DNA of 24,877 nt from Neobacillus cucumis (GCF_023715505.1 NZ_JAMBOH010000047.1:1-24877); one strand, 5' to 3'; shown: positions 16,971 to 23,179, numbered from the stretch's first letter. Notes: generated from the sequence alone by a model not told the origin. Translations and numbers: made by a program.

Positions 16971-18370
16971 GCAATCTCATCTCCTTTATAGGTAAAATCA
17001 GTTTGAATGTCGTTAAGGTAATCGACCATCATAACTTCAAAATCAATTTGGTTTTGATAAACGTAAAGTTTATTGATAAACAAGGTGTAAAGAAGAGCGG
17101 GATTGGCATCTGACTGATGAAGAAGGTAATCTTCCACAGATGTTGCAATCATCTTGTTTTCCTTCAAAAGATGCTCCTTTTCAGTGAGTTCTTCAAGCAA
17201 AAATGCTTTTTCATTTTTTAATTTTGTCATTTTTGCATACTGCGGGTCCTCTTTCCAGCCTTCAAAGTATTCGTCCATATTTAGAATGATTTTTTCCATA
17301 ACTGCTTTAAGCTGAGTTTCAATTGTATCCATTTCAGCCTCTATTTCTTTTCGTATTTCACGAAAACGAATGAGCGATTCGTTGAGAAGTTTTTTTGAAT
17401 CTAAATGATGGATGACCTCGTTTAAAACCATTTGAATCACTTTAGCTAAATCCGCAAAAGGAATGTAGACTTTGGCATGTTTTCTTGAACAAGAGTAAAA
17501 GCCGGTATTGTTCATTTCATCTATTCGGTAATGCAGTGGTTTGCGGCAATAACCACAAATAGGTGTGAAAGCATTTTGAGCTTCCAATTTCCCGATTCTC
17601 TCTAAATAGAATTCAAAGACCGAGCCTAAAGTTTCCTGAATACGATTAAATGTTGATAGGTCCAAATATGCTTCCACATGATGAAGTTTATTTTCTCCCT
17701 TGGTTAAGTCATAGGCTGCATAAAAAGGGTCGCGAGCCAGTTCAATTAACTTTTCATCTGGACGCTTCACTATTTTCCGAAATCGGTTGAGAATTTCGGC
17801 GAGCTCATCGATTGTGGAGATTTTCAATAATTCCGAGAAAAACTGGTTCAATACTTCTTTTTTATTGGAATCATGCCGATATTGCTTTGTTTCTTTTATT
17901 TTCTCGTATCCAAATTTTTTTTGAGGATACCTTCTTATTGCTTCTTTTGTTCTTCTAGCAATATTTTTTCCTTCAATATCGCTAAAAATGTTCAATAAGC
18001 CTTCAAGAAAAACGTCTTCGGTTGCCTGAATATGCCCATTTCCAACAGAAGTATAAACTAAATGAACATCATGTTTTGTTCGTAAATCATGAAATTCCTG
18101 TGCTTCATAGGAGTCTCTAAATAAGCGAGTGCGGTCAAAGGCGTATAAAGTGTGGACCTTTCCCTGTTTGATTAGTGAAATGATTTTTTACATTTCTGGG
18201 CGTTCGCGTACGGATAGTTTATTAGCAGATATTGCTACTTCATCAAAAACTAATATTTCATCTGCTAATAATTTTTCACGATAGGGTGCATCCGCCGATG
18301 ATTGCATTGCTAGATCTTGTCCTGCTGTGCTGACACGCCGAAAGAAGACGTGATATTTTTCGTTATTCAC
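16967..18370 (-). pseudogene. Large serine recombinase gene 1 broken by one in-frame stop
   Basis: Reading from GTG 18370 (site GAGGTGA), the frame gives FFRRVSTAGQDLAMQ (catalytic Ser in RRVS), ISANKLSVRERPEM, then TAA at 18190-18188. It continues in the same frame with KIISLIKQGKVHTLYAFDRTRLFRDSYEAQEF (active-site Arg helix), FSDIEGKNIARRTKEAI, a CxxC zinc-ribbon-like block (CGYCRKPLHY) and a long coiled coil. A CAA or CAG to TAA change at codon 61 is the simplest explanation. Reinitiation at ATG 17995 would lack the catalytic domain. Total would be 467 residues. Confidence 0.85.
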
Positions 18371-18540
18371 TTCAATTCACCTCGTTTGTTTTTTGGCAAC
18401 GTTTCATAAAGCAGCTTTGCCTGCAAACGATGTGGTAGATTCAACTGTTCAAGAATCAATCGATTGACAAGATGTTGAAACCATACGTCCATGGCTCCGT
18501 TGCTTTCTGAAACTGTTTGAATTTTTATCTTTTTCCTCAT
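18367..18540 (-). CDS. Small basic protein upstream of the serine recombinases, unknown
   Basis: 57 residues (MRKKIKIQTVSESNGAMDVWFQHLVNRLILEQLNLPHRLQAKLLYETLPKNKRGELK). It has no motif I recognise; the middle is a likely amphipathic helix and the ends are basic. ATG 18540 is preferred because GGAGGTGA lies 4 bases upstream; an upstream alternative at 18564 has no site. Its TGA overlaps the GTG start of recombinase 1, so it is coupled to it. A DNA-binding or recombinase accessory role is only a guess from position. Confidence 0.6.
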   Translation of the reverse strand: MRKKIKIQTVSESNGAMDVWFQHLVNRLILEQLNLPHRLQAKLLYETLPKNKRGELK

Positions 18541-18592
18541 CTGCTCACCTCCACCCATCAGCATTGACGGGCGAAGGATACTTTTATACTAG

Positions 18593-18838
18593 TTAATGTT
18601 CATCAAATAGATCGAGGCTTAATTGTTCTGAATGGTCTTCATACACCTTCTTTTTGACCAAGCTCACTTTTGGTTTAGGTTTGGTTGCTGCTAAGTCATC
18701 TTTATCTTCATAAAAATGAAAGTGAGATTGAGCAAACAGTTCTTGTTGACCACGTTTAATCAAGACCCGAATCAAGCCTTTCTTTTGACCAGGGAACTTT
18801 TGACCAGGGAAGAGGGCCTTATCTAGCTTTTGATCCAT
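18593..18838 (-). CDS. Small protein with a clamp-binding-like C-terminal motif, unknown
   Basis: 81 residues, highly charged. A tandem FPGQK-FPGQK is at residues 10-19, a hydrophobic-basic segment LIRVLIKRGQQELF is next, and the C-terminus is EQLSLDLFDEH. QLSLDLF (72-78) resembles the bacterial sliding-clamp (DnaN) binding consensus QLSLF/QxxLxLF seen at C-termini of Y-family polymerases and other replication-linked proteins. I do not recognise the family. ATG 18838 follows GGAGGGAG. It overlaps the end of the preceding short ORF and belongs to the same minus-strand train as the recombinases. Confidence 0.6.
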   Translation of the reverse strand: MDQKLDKALFPGQKFPGQKKGLIRVLIKRGQQELFAQSHFHFYEDKDDLAATKPKPKVSLVKKKVYEDHSEQLSLDLFDEH

Positions 18839-18956
18839 TTCGCTCCCTCCTTTGTTTCTGGTAATCTAGGAAGCTATTAAAAATAAAGGGTGATAAAGCT
18901 CCTGTTTGAACGGTTTGTCGAAGTATCGCCATGTACTTTGGTTGCTTTGTGCTCAT
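18819..18956 (-). CDS. Very short ORF (45 residues), unknown
   Basis: MSTKQPKYMAILRQTVQTGAL followed by SPFIFNSFLDYQKQRRERNGSKAR. ATG 18956 overlaps the stop of the preceding 30-residue ORF (ATGA) and has AAAGGGGG nine bases upstream. Its own end overlaps the start of the 81-residue gene by 20 bases. The tight coupling on both sides is the main argument that it is translated. No family recognised; the basic tail might bind nucleic acid. Confidence 0.5.
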   Translation of the reverse strand: MSTKQPKYMAILRQTVQTGALSPFIFNSFLDYQKQRRERNGSKAR

Positions 18957-19045
18957 GATGCAAGCCCCCTTTCCTTAAGGCGGATTATAGACTTCTCAGT
19001 ATTGTTACGGATTTTATGTGAAGGGGTTTTGAATGTCATTTTCAT
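18953..19045 (-). CDS. Very short leader ORF (30 residues), unknown
   Basis: MKMTFKTPSHKIRNNTEKSI followed by IRLKERGLAS. It has the best ribosome binding site of the region, AGGAGG at 19054-19059, 8 bases before ATG 19045. It ends in an ATGA overlap with the next short ORF. It may be a real micro-protein or a leader peptide that feeds ribosomes into the train. Nothing in the sequence indicates its function. Confidence 0.45.
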   Translation of the reverse strand: MKMTFKTPSHKIRNNTEKSIIRLKERGLAS

Positions 19046-19100
19046 GGTATATTCCTCCTGGTTTAAAATTGTTTCGGTAGTTCATCCACCGACAGGAAGA

Positions 19101-19128
19101 AACATAACCATTAGAGAGATAAATTCAA
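19101..19128 (-). promoter_or_regulatory. Possible promoter of the short-ORF/recombinase train
   Basis: On the minus strand TTGAAT (19128-19123) and TATGTT (19106-19101) are 16 bp apart, a weak sigma-A match. A short inverted repeat TCGGT/ACCGA (19074-19092) lies between it and the first ORF and could be an operator or 5' hairpin. Confidence 0.35.
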
Positions 19129-19170
19129 GAGGTAATATGTGGATGTAAAGAGTGGCAACCAAAAATGGAT

Positions 19171-19213
19171 TTTTTCTTCTTCAACTAACGAAGCAGGTTA
19201 GTTGAAGAAGGAG
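19171..19213. repeat. Array palindrome A1 (perfect 14-bp arms)
   Basis: CTTCTTCAACTAAC (19176-19189) pairs perfectly with GTTAGTTGAAGAAG (19197-19210) around loop GAAGCAG, preceded by five T. It is the cleanest member of a repeat family found before most small genes to the right. Its 3' arm contains TTGAAG, which lies 19 bp before an extended -10 (TGT-TATAGA, 19224-19232). Confidence 0.85.
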
Positions 19214-19278
19214 AACTTATATATGTTATAGAATGATAATTGTTAGGTATGAAAGTAAAAGTTTAAAGGGTGAGAATC

Positions 19279-19596
19279 TTGAGTTTAGATGAAATATTAA
19301 ATAACCTCCAAAGTGATCTTAGTAAACTTAATAAACAACTTGATAATGAACAAATCAAAGATGAAGAAGTGAATGACAAATTGGACGCCGAGATAGTAGG
19401 AATGCAATTCACATTAAATAAAGGATTAGAAATAAACGATAATAGTAATTTATTCCTGAAAGAAGAACTAAAAGAAGAACTAAGAACACATTTAAAAAAT
19501 CTGAAGAGAATAATAGGCGACCAACCTGTAATTCCTGTGAAAAATTTTGTGTTTTTTTCATCTTGGTTTGTAGAAAAAATACAAATTGATAGCTAA
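19279..19596 (+). CDS. Hypothetical coiled-coil protein, array gene 1
   Basis: 105 residues, highly charged and predicted helical: a heptad-rich N-terminal half (LDEILNNLQSDLSKLNKQLDNEQIK) and a second helical stretch LKEELKEELRTHLKNLKRIIG. The C-terminus FVFFSSWFVEKIQI is more hydrophobic. No signal peptide or family recognised. TTG 19279 is chosen because AAAGGGTGAG lies at good spacing; GTG 19270 sits within that site. Its own likely promoter and palindrome A1 lie upstream, a terminator downstream. Confidence 0.6.
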   Translation: MSLDEILNNLQSDLSKLNKQLDNEQIKDEEVNDKLDAEIVGMQFTLNKGLEINDNSNLFLKEELKEELRTHLKNLKRIIGDQPVIPVKNFVFFSSWFVEKIQIDS

Positions 19597-19614
19597 TTAT
19601 GTGACAGGAAGCCT

Positions 19615-19640
19615 GATGATCTTTGCGGCGGTCATTTTTT
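19615..19640 (+). terminator. Terminator after array gene 1
   Basis: ATGATC (19616-19621) pairs with GGTCAT (19630-19635, one wobble) around loop TTTGCGGC, followed by T6. The loop sequence TGCGGCG recurs in the next terminator of the array. Confidence 0.65.
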
Positions 19641-19678
19641 CTTGTTGAACTAACGGTGCAGGATAGTTAAAGAAGGAA
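19636..19678. repeat. Array palindrome A2
   Basis: CTTGTTGAACTA (19641-19652) pairs with TAGTTAAAGAAG (19664-19675) with two mismatches; the centre reads ACGGTGCAGGA. It is the same motif as A1 and lies 47 bases before array gene 2. Confidence 0.8.
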
Positions 19679-19724
19679 TAGGATTAATCTTAGCAGAGGA
19701 TACTTTCAAAAGAGGTGGATAAAT

Positions 19725-19934
19725 ATGGCTATTATTTTTATTGCTGTTTGGCTTGGTATAACTATACCTATCCTTTTATCCCTTGTTTTTGGATTATTTA
19801 AACCGATTGTTACGGCTGATAATACTGGAATAAGTATGATAATCATTGCTTTACTAATAGCCATATTGGACGGTTATATTGGACTAAAGATATTTAACAA
19901 AATCCAATTATGGTTAGAAAAACGAAAAAGATAG
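19725..19934 (+). CDS. Small two-TM membrane protein, array gene 2
   Basis: 69 residues. Two hydrophobic helices (about residues 2-24 and 36-56) are joined by a short loop LFKPIVTADNTGIS. The C-terminus WLEKRKR is strongly basic, predicting an inside C-terminus. AGAGGTGG precedes ATG 19725. No family recognised. It is followed by a terminator and the next palindrome, so it appears to be monocistronic. Confidence 0.65.
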   Translation: MAIIFIAVWLGITIPILLSLVFGLFKPIVTADNTGISMIIIALLIAILDGYIGLKIFNKIQLWLEKRKR

Positions 19935-19975
19935 TAACGAAGGTTTACAACTAACTGGTGCAAAAGTTAAAGATT

Positions 19976-20001
19976 GGGATGGCTGCGGCGTCCCCTTTTT
20001 T
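19976..20001 (+). terminator. Terminator after array gene 2
   Basis: GGGATG (19976-19981) pairs with CGTCCC (19989-19994) around GCTGCGG, followed by a T run. It shares the TGCGGCG centre with the terminator at 19615. The preceding ACTAACTGGTGCAAAAGTTAAAG (19949-19971) resembles the centre of the array palindrome. Confidence 0.7.
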
Positions 20002-20034
20002 ATTTCATTAAAGGGGCAGGTTAATTGAGGAGAG
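20001..20034. repeat. Array palindrome A3 (degenerate)
   Basis: TTTCATTAAAGGGGCAGG followed by TTAATTGAGGAG matches the array consensus in its centre and 3' arm; the 5' arm is eroded. It lies upstream of array gene 3. Confidence 0.65.
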
Positions 20035-20083
20035 AACCATTGTTTCTCCCAAAAATTGAGTTACCTTTAAAATTCGCTCTTAA

Positions 20084-20092
20084 TGGTATAAT
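20084..20092 (+). promoter_or_regulatory. Extended -10 promoter of array gene 3
   Basis: TGG-TATAAT (20084-20092) is a perfect extended -10. A clear -35 is not visible; TTTAAA at 20066-20071 gives a 15-bp spacer. It lies 30 bases ahead of the start codon. Confidence 0.6.
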
Positions 20093-20121
20093 GTAATCAA
20101 ATAGTTAATGGAGTGGGGAAA

Positions 20122-20298
20122 TTGAAAATTCCTTGGTATATTAGTTTAACAGCTATAGTCCTCATTGTTTTCGGTATCTGGGTCATAGAGATAACATACA
20201 TTCGTGTACTTTTTTGTATAGGCTTAATAATCCAGTTTGTGTCTTTGATAATAGATTGTTTTGATAAGTTTTCAAAAAGAAAGAATAAATTTCTTTAA
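20122..20298 (+). CDS. Small two-TM membrane protein, array gene 3
   Basis: 58 residues: MKIPWYISLTAIVLIVFGIW forms helix 1, and VLFCIGLIIQFVSLIIDCF helix 2. The tail DKFSKRKNKFL is basic. TTG 20122 lies behind GGAGTGGGG; the GTG at 20113 is inside that site and unlikely. The topology resembles array gene 2 but the sequence is not obviously related. No family recognised. Confidence 0.6.
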   Translation: MKIPWYISLTAIVLIVFGIWVIEITYIRVLFCIGLIIQFVSLIIDCFDKFSKRKNKFL

Positions 20299-20330
20299 AG
20301 TGTGATGACGAGGGACAAGTTTGTAAAGAA

Positions 20331-20368
20331 ATGTACTTAAACAAACGGGTGCGATTGTTTAACAAAGG
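20331..20368. repeat. Array element A4 without an associated gene
   Basis: ACTTAAACAAACGGGTGCGA followed by TTGTTTAACAAAGG: arms TTAAACAAAC and GTTTAA are inverted. A perfect 16-bp palindrome AAAGGATTAATCCTTT (20364-20379) follows. A terminator comes next at 20428, with no ORF of useful size between them. Confidence 0.6.
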
Positions 20369-20427
20369 ATTAATCCTTTATTTAATAAAAGCTATGTTAA
20401 AGTTTAATGTTGATTTAAGAATGAATT

Positions 20428-20455
20428 AAGGGATAGTCTATGCTATCCCTTTTTT
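20428..20455 (+). terminator. Terminator left of the high-GC module
   Basis: AAGGGATAG (20428-20436) pairs perfectly with CTATCCCTT (20443-20451) around TCTATG, followed by T6. The orientation fits plus-strand transcription, although no gene is seen just upstream. It also shields the array from the foreign module. Confidence 0.85.
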
Positions 20456-20478
20456 AGTCCCACCAAATAGAAAGAACC

Positions 20479-21042
20479 TTATATCCTTCTTCTCGCTTCA
20501 TTCGTCAAGATCGCGCTCGCGATAATACTGAAGAGATACTCAGCTCGTGACGCGGACGAGGGTTGGTTACTGAGCCATGCAAGCGCAGCAGCTAGCGAGA
20601 ACAGGTCATCACCATCCATGTCGGTACGTGCCAGACCCTCAGCCTGAGCGCGAGCGAGAAGTCGCGTGCCTGCCGTGCGCATCGTGACGCATGAAGCGTG
20701 GAGTGCGGACTCCGGATCCTCCTTGGCTGCCATCATCGTGTCCACAACACCTTGATAGTTGCCCGTGAATGCAACGACGTCGCGTAGCCACGACACGAGT
20801 GCATCATCGGGTGAACTCGCAGTTTCGAGCTCACGTGCCTTTGTCGTAAACTCGTCGAAGCTTGCGCGGAGCAAAGCTTCGAGCAGCGCCTCTCTCGTCG
20901 GGAAATGACGATACAGTGTGCCGAGCCCGACACCAGCTCGGCGAGCGATATCGCGCAGCGATGCATCGACGCCGTGCTCGGTTATAACGACGCTCGCGAC
21001 TGCGAGTATGTGCTCATAGTTTTTCTTCGCATCGGCTCGCAT
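20479..21042 (-). CDS. TetR-family transcriptional regulator
   Basis: 187 residues. The N-terminal HTH is SLRDIARRAGVGLGTLYRHFPTREALLEALL, textbook TetR. The C-terminal helical domain has a WLRDVVAFTGNYQGV segment and presumably binds a small ligand. ATG 21042 is preceded by AAGGAGG six bases upstream; longer frames upstream run through the operator region and are not credible. It is divergent from the oxidoreductase gene, with three operator-like palindromes between. GC content is near 58 percent, far above its neighbours, implying recent acquisition. The ligand is unknown; a quinone or electrophile would fit the neighbours. Confidence 0.9.
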   Translation of the reverse strand: MRADAKKNYEHILAVASVVITEHGVDASLRDIARRAGVGLGTLYRHFPTREALLEALLRASFDEFTTKARELETASSPDDALVSWLRDVVAFTGNYQGVVDTMMAAKEDPESALHASCVTMRTAGTRLLARAQAEGLARTDMDGDDLFSLAAALAWLSNQPSSASRAEYLFSIIASAILTNEARRRI

Positions 21043-21053
21043 CTGATTCCTCC

Positions 21054-21082
21054 TTGACAATCGGAGCGGTGCTCCGTATAAT
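21054..21082 (+). promoter_or_regulatory. Perfect sigma-A consensus promoter of the oxidoreductase gene
   Basis: TTGACA (21054-21059), 17-bp spacer, TATAAT (21077-21082): both hexamers are exact. The spacer is almost filled by operator 1, so binding of the divergent TetR should block RNA polymerase. Confidence 0.9.
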
Positions 21083-21123
21083 AATAAGCGGAACAGTGTT
21101 CCTTTTAAGTGGAGCACTGCTCT
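21062..21123. promoter_or_regulatory. Three tandem TetR operator palindromes
   Basis: Operator 1 CGGAGC-GGT-GCTCCG (21062-21076), operator 2 GGAACA-G-TGTTCC (21090-21102) and operator 3 GGAGCA-C-TGCTCT (21111-21123, one mismatch) share GGARCNNTGYTCC. They cover the promoter spacer and the start of the transcript. They can control both divergent genes. Confidence 0.8.
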
Positions 21124-21160
21124 AAATAAGGATAACACATTTGTGTGAAAGGAGAAAGCG

Positions 21161-22171
21161 ATGTCTACAAACACAATGAAGGCGATTCGGCTGCACAAAT
21201 TCGGCGGCCCTGAGGTACTGCGTTACGAGGAGGCCCCGCTTCCCGAACTGAAACCGGGTGAGGTGCTTGTCCGCGTTCACGCGGTTGGCATCAACCCCCC
21301 CGACTGGTACCTGCGCGAGGGGTATAAGGATCTTCCTCCTGAATGGCAACCGGCGGTGTCCTTTCCCTTCATTCTGGGGTCGGACATGTCGGGCGTCGTC
21401 GAGGCGGTAGCCACGGATGTGCAAGGCTTCTCCATCGGCGATGAAGTTTTCGGCATGGTTCGCTTTCCTAGCATGGGGGAAAGCGCTGCTTATGCCGAGT
21501 ACGTCGCCGCGCCAGCGTCGGATCTTGCACTCAAACCGGCTGGCATCGATCACGTGCACGCCGCAGGTGCACCGATGGCAGGTCTCACCGGATGGCAGTT
21601 CCTGATCGAGTTGGGGCACAATGAAGCGAATCCGTTTCAACCGGAGTCGCATCGCCCGCTGCCGCTCAACGGAAAGACGGTACTCGTCAATGGTGCCGCG
21701 GGCGGCGTGGGGCACTTAGCGGTGCAACTGGCTAAATGGAAGGGTGCGCATGTCATCGCGGTGGCATCGGGCAAGCATGAGTCGTTCATGCGAGAGCTCG
21801 GTGCCGACGAATTCATCGACTACACCAAGAGCCCTCCCGAAGACATCGCCCATGACGTTGATCTCGTCCTCGATACCCTTGGCGGTCCAACAACCGGTCG
21901 TTTCTTGCGTACGCTCAAGCGTGGCGGCGCTTTGTTCCCAGTGTTCATAGGCTTCTCCGACGCCGAGGAGGCCGCAAAGCTGGGCGTCACGGTATCGATG
22001 ACCCAAGTACGCTCAAACGGCCCGCAGCTAGCGGAATTAGGGCGCTTGCTCGATGCCGGGATGGTTCGCGTCGCCATCGACAGCACGTTTCCACTTGCCG
22101 ATGCTCGCAGGGCGCACGAACGAGCCGCCCGTGGGCACATCCAAGGCAAGATCGTGCTTATGGTTATGTAA
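21161..22171 (+). CDS. NADP-dependent oxidoreductase, quinone-reductase-like (zinc-free MDR family)
   Basis: 336 residues of the medium-chain dehydrogenase/reductase superfamily. The N-terminal GroES-like domain has MKAIRLHKFGGPEVLRYEE and GEVLVRVHAVGINPPDWYLREG. The Rossmann domain has VLVNGAAGGVGHLAVQLAKWKGA, the AAGGVG loop typical of NADPH:quinone/enone reductases. The catalytic-zinc cysteine/histidine set of alcohol dehydrogenases is missing, so a quinone or alpha,beta-unsaturated carbonyl reductase is likely. GAAAGGAGA precedes ATG 21161. GC is about 60 percent. It is controlled from the adjacent TetR operators, and an ABM monooxygenase gene follows. Confidence 0.88.
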   Translation: MSTNTMKAIRLHKFGGPEVLRYEEAPLPELKPGEVLVRVHAVGINPPDWYLREGYKDLPPEWQPAVSFPFILGSDMSGVVEAVATDVQGFSIGDEVFGMVRFPSMGESAAYAEYVAAPASDLALKPAGIDHVHAAGAPMAGLTGWQFLIELGHNEANPFQPESHRPLPLNGKTVLVNGAAGGVGHLAVQLAKWKGAHVIAVASGKHESFMRELGADEFIDYTKSPPEDIAHDVDLVLDTLGGPTTGRFLRTLKRGGALFPVFIGFSDAEEAAKLGVTVSMTQVRSNGPQLAELGRLLDAGMVRVAIDSTFPLADARRAHERAARGHIQGKIVLMVM

Positions 22172-22200
22172 GGACGACAGCTCGAATTATTATCGCACTC

Positions 22201-22238
22201 CTAGTGGAACGTCGCAAAACTTTGCGGTGTTCCACTAG
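22201..22238. repeat. Strong hairpin after the oxidoreductase gene
   Basis: CTAGTGGAAC (22201-22210) pairs perfectly with GTTCCACTAG (22229-22238). Inside, CGCAA/TTGCG (22213-22226) forms a second helix. No T tract follows, so it may be a weak or foreign-type terminator, or a trace of the module's boundary. Confidence 0.7.
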
Positions 22239-22302
22239 CGAGGACCGCGAATGACTTTGAAAAAATTTGCTAATTAAATTCAGAAAAAAAGGATGAACAA
22301 CA

Positions 22303-22602
22303 ATGATTATACTCATGGGTTACGTTCACGTAAATCCGTCTGATGTGAATGAGTTTACTACAGACGTTCAGGCCGTCGTTTCCAGCACGAGAGCTGAAAA
22401 TGGATGCCTCTTTTATGCCTTTACTTTGGAAGATGCGCGCGCCGGACGCATGCTGACTGTCCAGCGGTGGCAAGATCAAGAATCGCTGACGGCCCATGTT
22501 GAAAGACATGAGTCGGTGCCGTTTTTAAAAAAGTGGGGAAACAGGATGAGAATGGACATTCTAAAATACGATGCCTCGAACGAACGCTCGTTCATGGAGT
22601 AA
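22303..22602 (+). CDS. ABM-domain (antibiotic biosynthesis monooxygenase-like) protein
   Basis: 99 residues, a single ABM ferredoxin-like fold as in YgiN-type quinol monooxygenases. GYVHVNPSDVNEFTTDVQAVVSSTRAENGCLFYAFTLEDA, then LTVQRWQDQESLTAHVERHESVPF, with the conserved HxxS/H block near residue 65-72. AAAGGATG precedes ATG 22303. GC is intermediate. Placed behind a quinone-reductase-like gene, a role in quinone or electrophile metabolism is plausible, but small ABM proteins have many functions. The final codons contain a GAACGA-ACGC-TCGTTC palindrome (22578-22593). Confidence 0.75.
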   Translation: MIILMGYVHVNPSDVNEFTTDVQAVVSSTRAENGCLFYAFTLEDARAGRMLTVQRWQDQESLTAHVERHESVPFLKKWGNRMRMDILKYDASNERSFME

Positions 22603-22796
22603 AAGAGTGAGCGTCAAATCAACAACTCCAGTCTAAGACTTTATTTTCTTCGAACAGGTGGATGATCAACAAATATTCCTTAGCGTACGTTTTCCGCGTT
22701 TTGTTGGCGGTACCCCAATTATGAAAAAGGACTTGCTCAATTTAGAGTAACAAAAGTTTGTGAAATAATTAGAATCGACTCATTCAGCAACTGGGT

Positions 22797-22827
22797 GCGA
22801 TGCTTTTAAAAGGCATTGCATTTTTTT
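22797..22827 (+). terminator. Terminator within the array (element 5)
   Basis: GCGATGC (22797-22803) pairs with GCATTGC (22813-22819, one wobble) around TTTTAAAAG, followed by T7. The lead GGGTGCGAT is shared with element A4 and resembles the terminator at 23997. Confidence 0.75.
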
Positions 22828-22888
22828 ATTAGCGTAGAGATTGTGAAAAAGTACACTTAAAGTAACGGGTGCTTTACTTGAAGAAGCC

Positions 22889-22915
22889 AAAAGGACCTAA
22901 ATGGTCCTTTTATAT
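22889..22915 (+). terminator. Terminator within the array (element 6)
   Basis: AAAAGGACC (22889-22897) pairs perfectly with GGTCCTTTT (22903-22911) around TAAAT. It follows directly on the array palindrome at 22854-22886 and lies ahead of the next gene. Confidence 0.8.
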
Positions 22916-22977
22916 TTGGTAATAAAATACGAATTTCATTTATTGTATTGGAAATACTATCTGTCGAGGTGAAATAA

Positions 22978-23166
22978 ATGAGCAGATTTAAAGTTGTGTT
23001 TGAGAATACAATCCAAAGTGGTGGGTTTTCATTGGAGCAGTATTTGATAACATTACATCAAGAAAAAGATATGTTGGATTCATTTGATGGTCATGATGAT
23101 TACGAGTTGGACATGAGGTTATTTGAAAGGGAGATTCAGAAAGTTAACCGATTGTTGGAGAGCTAA
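22978..23166 (+). CDS. Small acidic protein, array gene 4
   Basis: 62 residues, acidic and helical: MSRFKVVFENTIQSGGFSLEQYLITLHQEKDMLDSF, then an aspartate-rich GHDDYELDM and LFEREIQKVNRLLES. No membrane segment, no recognised family. GAGGTGA lies just upstream of ATG 22978. Its stop codon lies within the loop of the terminator that follows. It could be a toxin-antitoxin or immunity-type protein, but nothing in the sequence proves this. Confidence 0.6.
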   Translation: MSRFKVVFENTIQSGGFSLEQYLITLHQEKDMLDSFDGHDDYELDMRLFEREIQKVNRLLES

Positions 23167-23179
23167 GGCTCTCTTTTTT
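23158..23179 (+). terminator. Terminator of array gene 4
   Basis: GAGAGC (23158-23163) pairs with GCTCTC (23168-23173) around TAAG, followed by T6. The stop codon TAA is in the loop region, so the gene and its terminator are fused. Confidence 0.85.

Larger units (their letters stand above)
22603..22977. other. Gene-free stretch with two array elements
   Basis: No ORF is credible. CAACTGGGTGCGATGC (22788-22803) starts a terminator-type hairpin. ACTTAAAGTAACGGGTGC followed by TTTACTTGAAGAAG (22854-22886) is an array palindrome (arms CTTAAAGTAA/TTTACTTGAAG). The first 150 bases are unremarkable and could be eroded coding or transposon DNA. The last 60 bases should hold the promoter of the next gene; only a weak TACTAT is seen. 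Confidence 0.6.

Noticed and set aside
17995..17995. An independent recombinase gene starting at ATG 17995
   Set aside because: The upstream sequence continues the resolvase domain in the same frame back to 18370, interrupted only by one stop codon, so this is an internal methionine.
18906..19148. 80-residue plus-strand frame over the micro-ORF train
   Set aside because: No ribosome binding site and no motif; the minus-strand frames have strong sites and coupled junctions.
21122..21715. 197-residue minus-strand open frame opposite the oxidoreductase gene
   Set aside because: It is a long shadow frame caused by high GC content; the plus-strand gene has clear family motifs and a ribosome binding site, this frame has neither.
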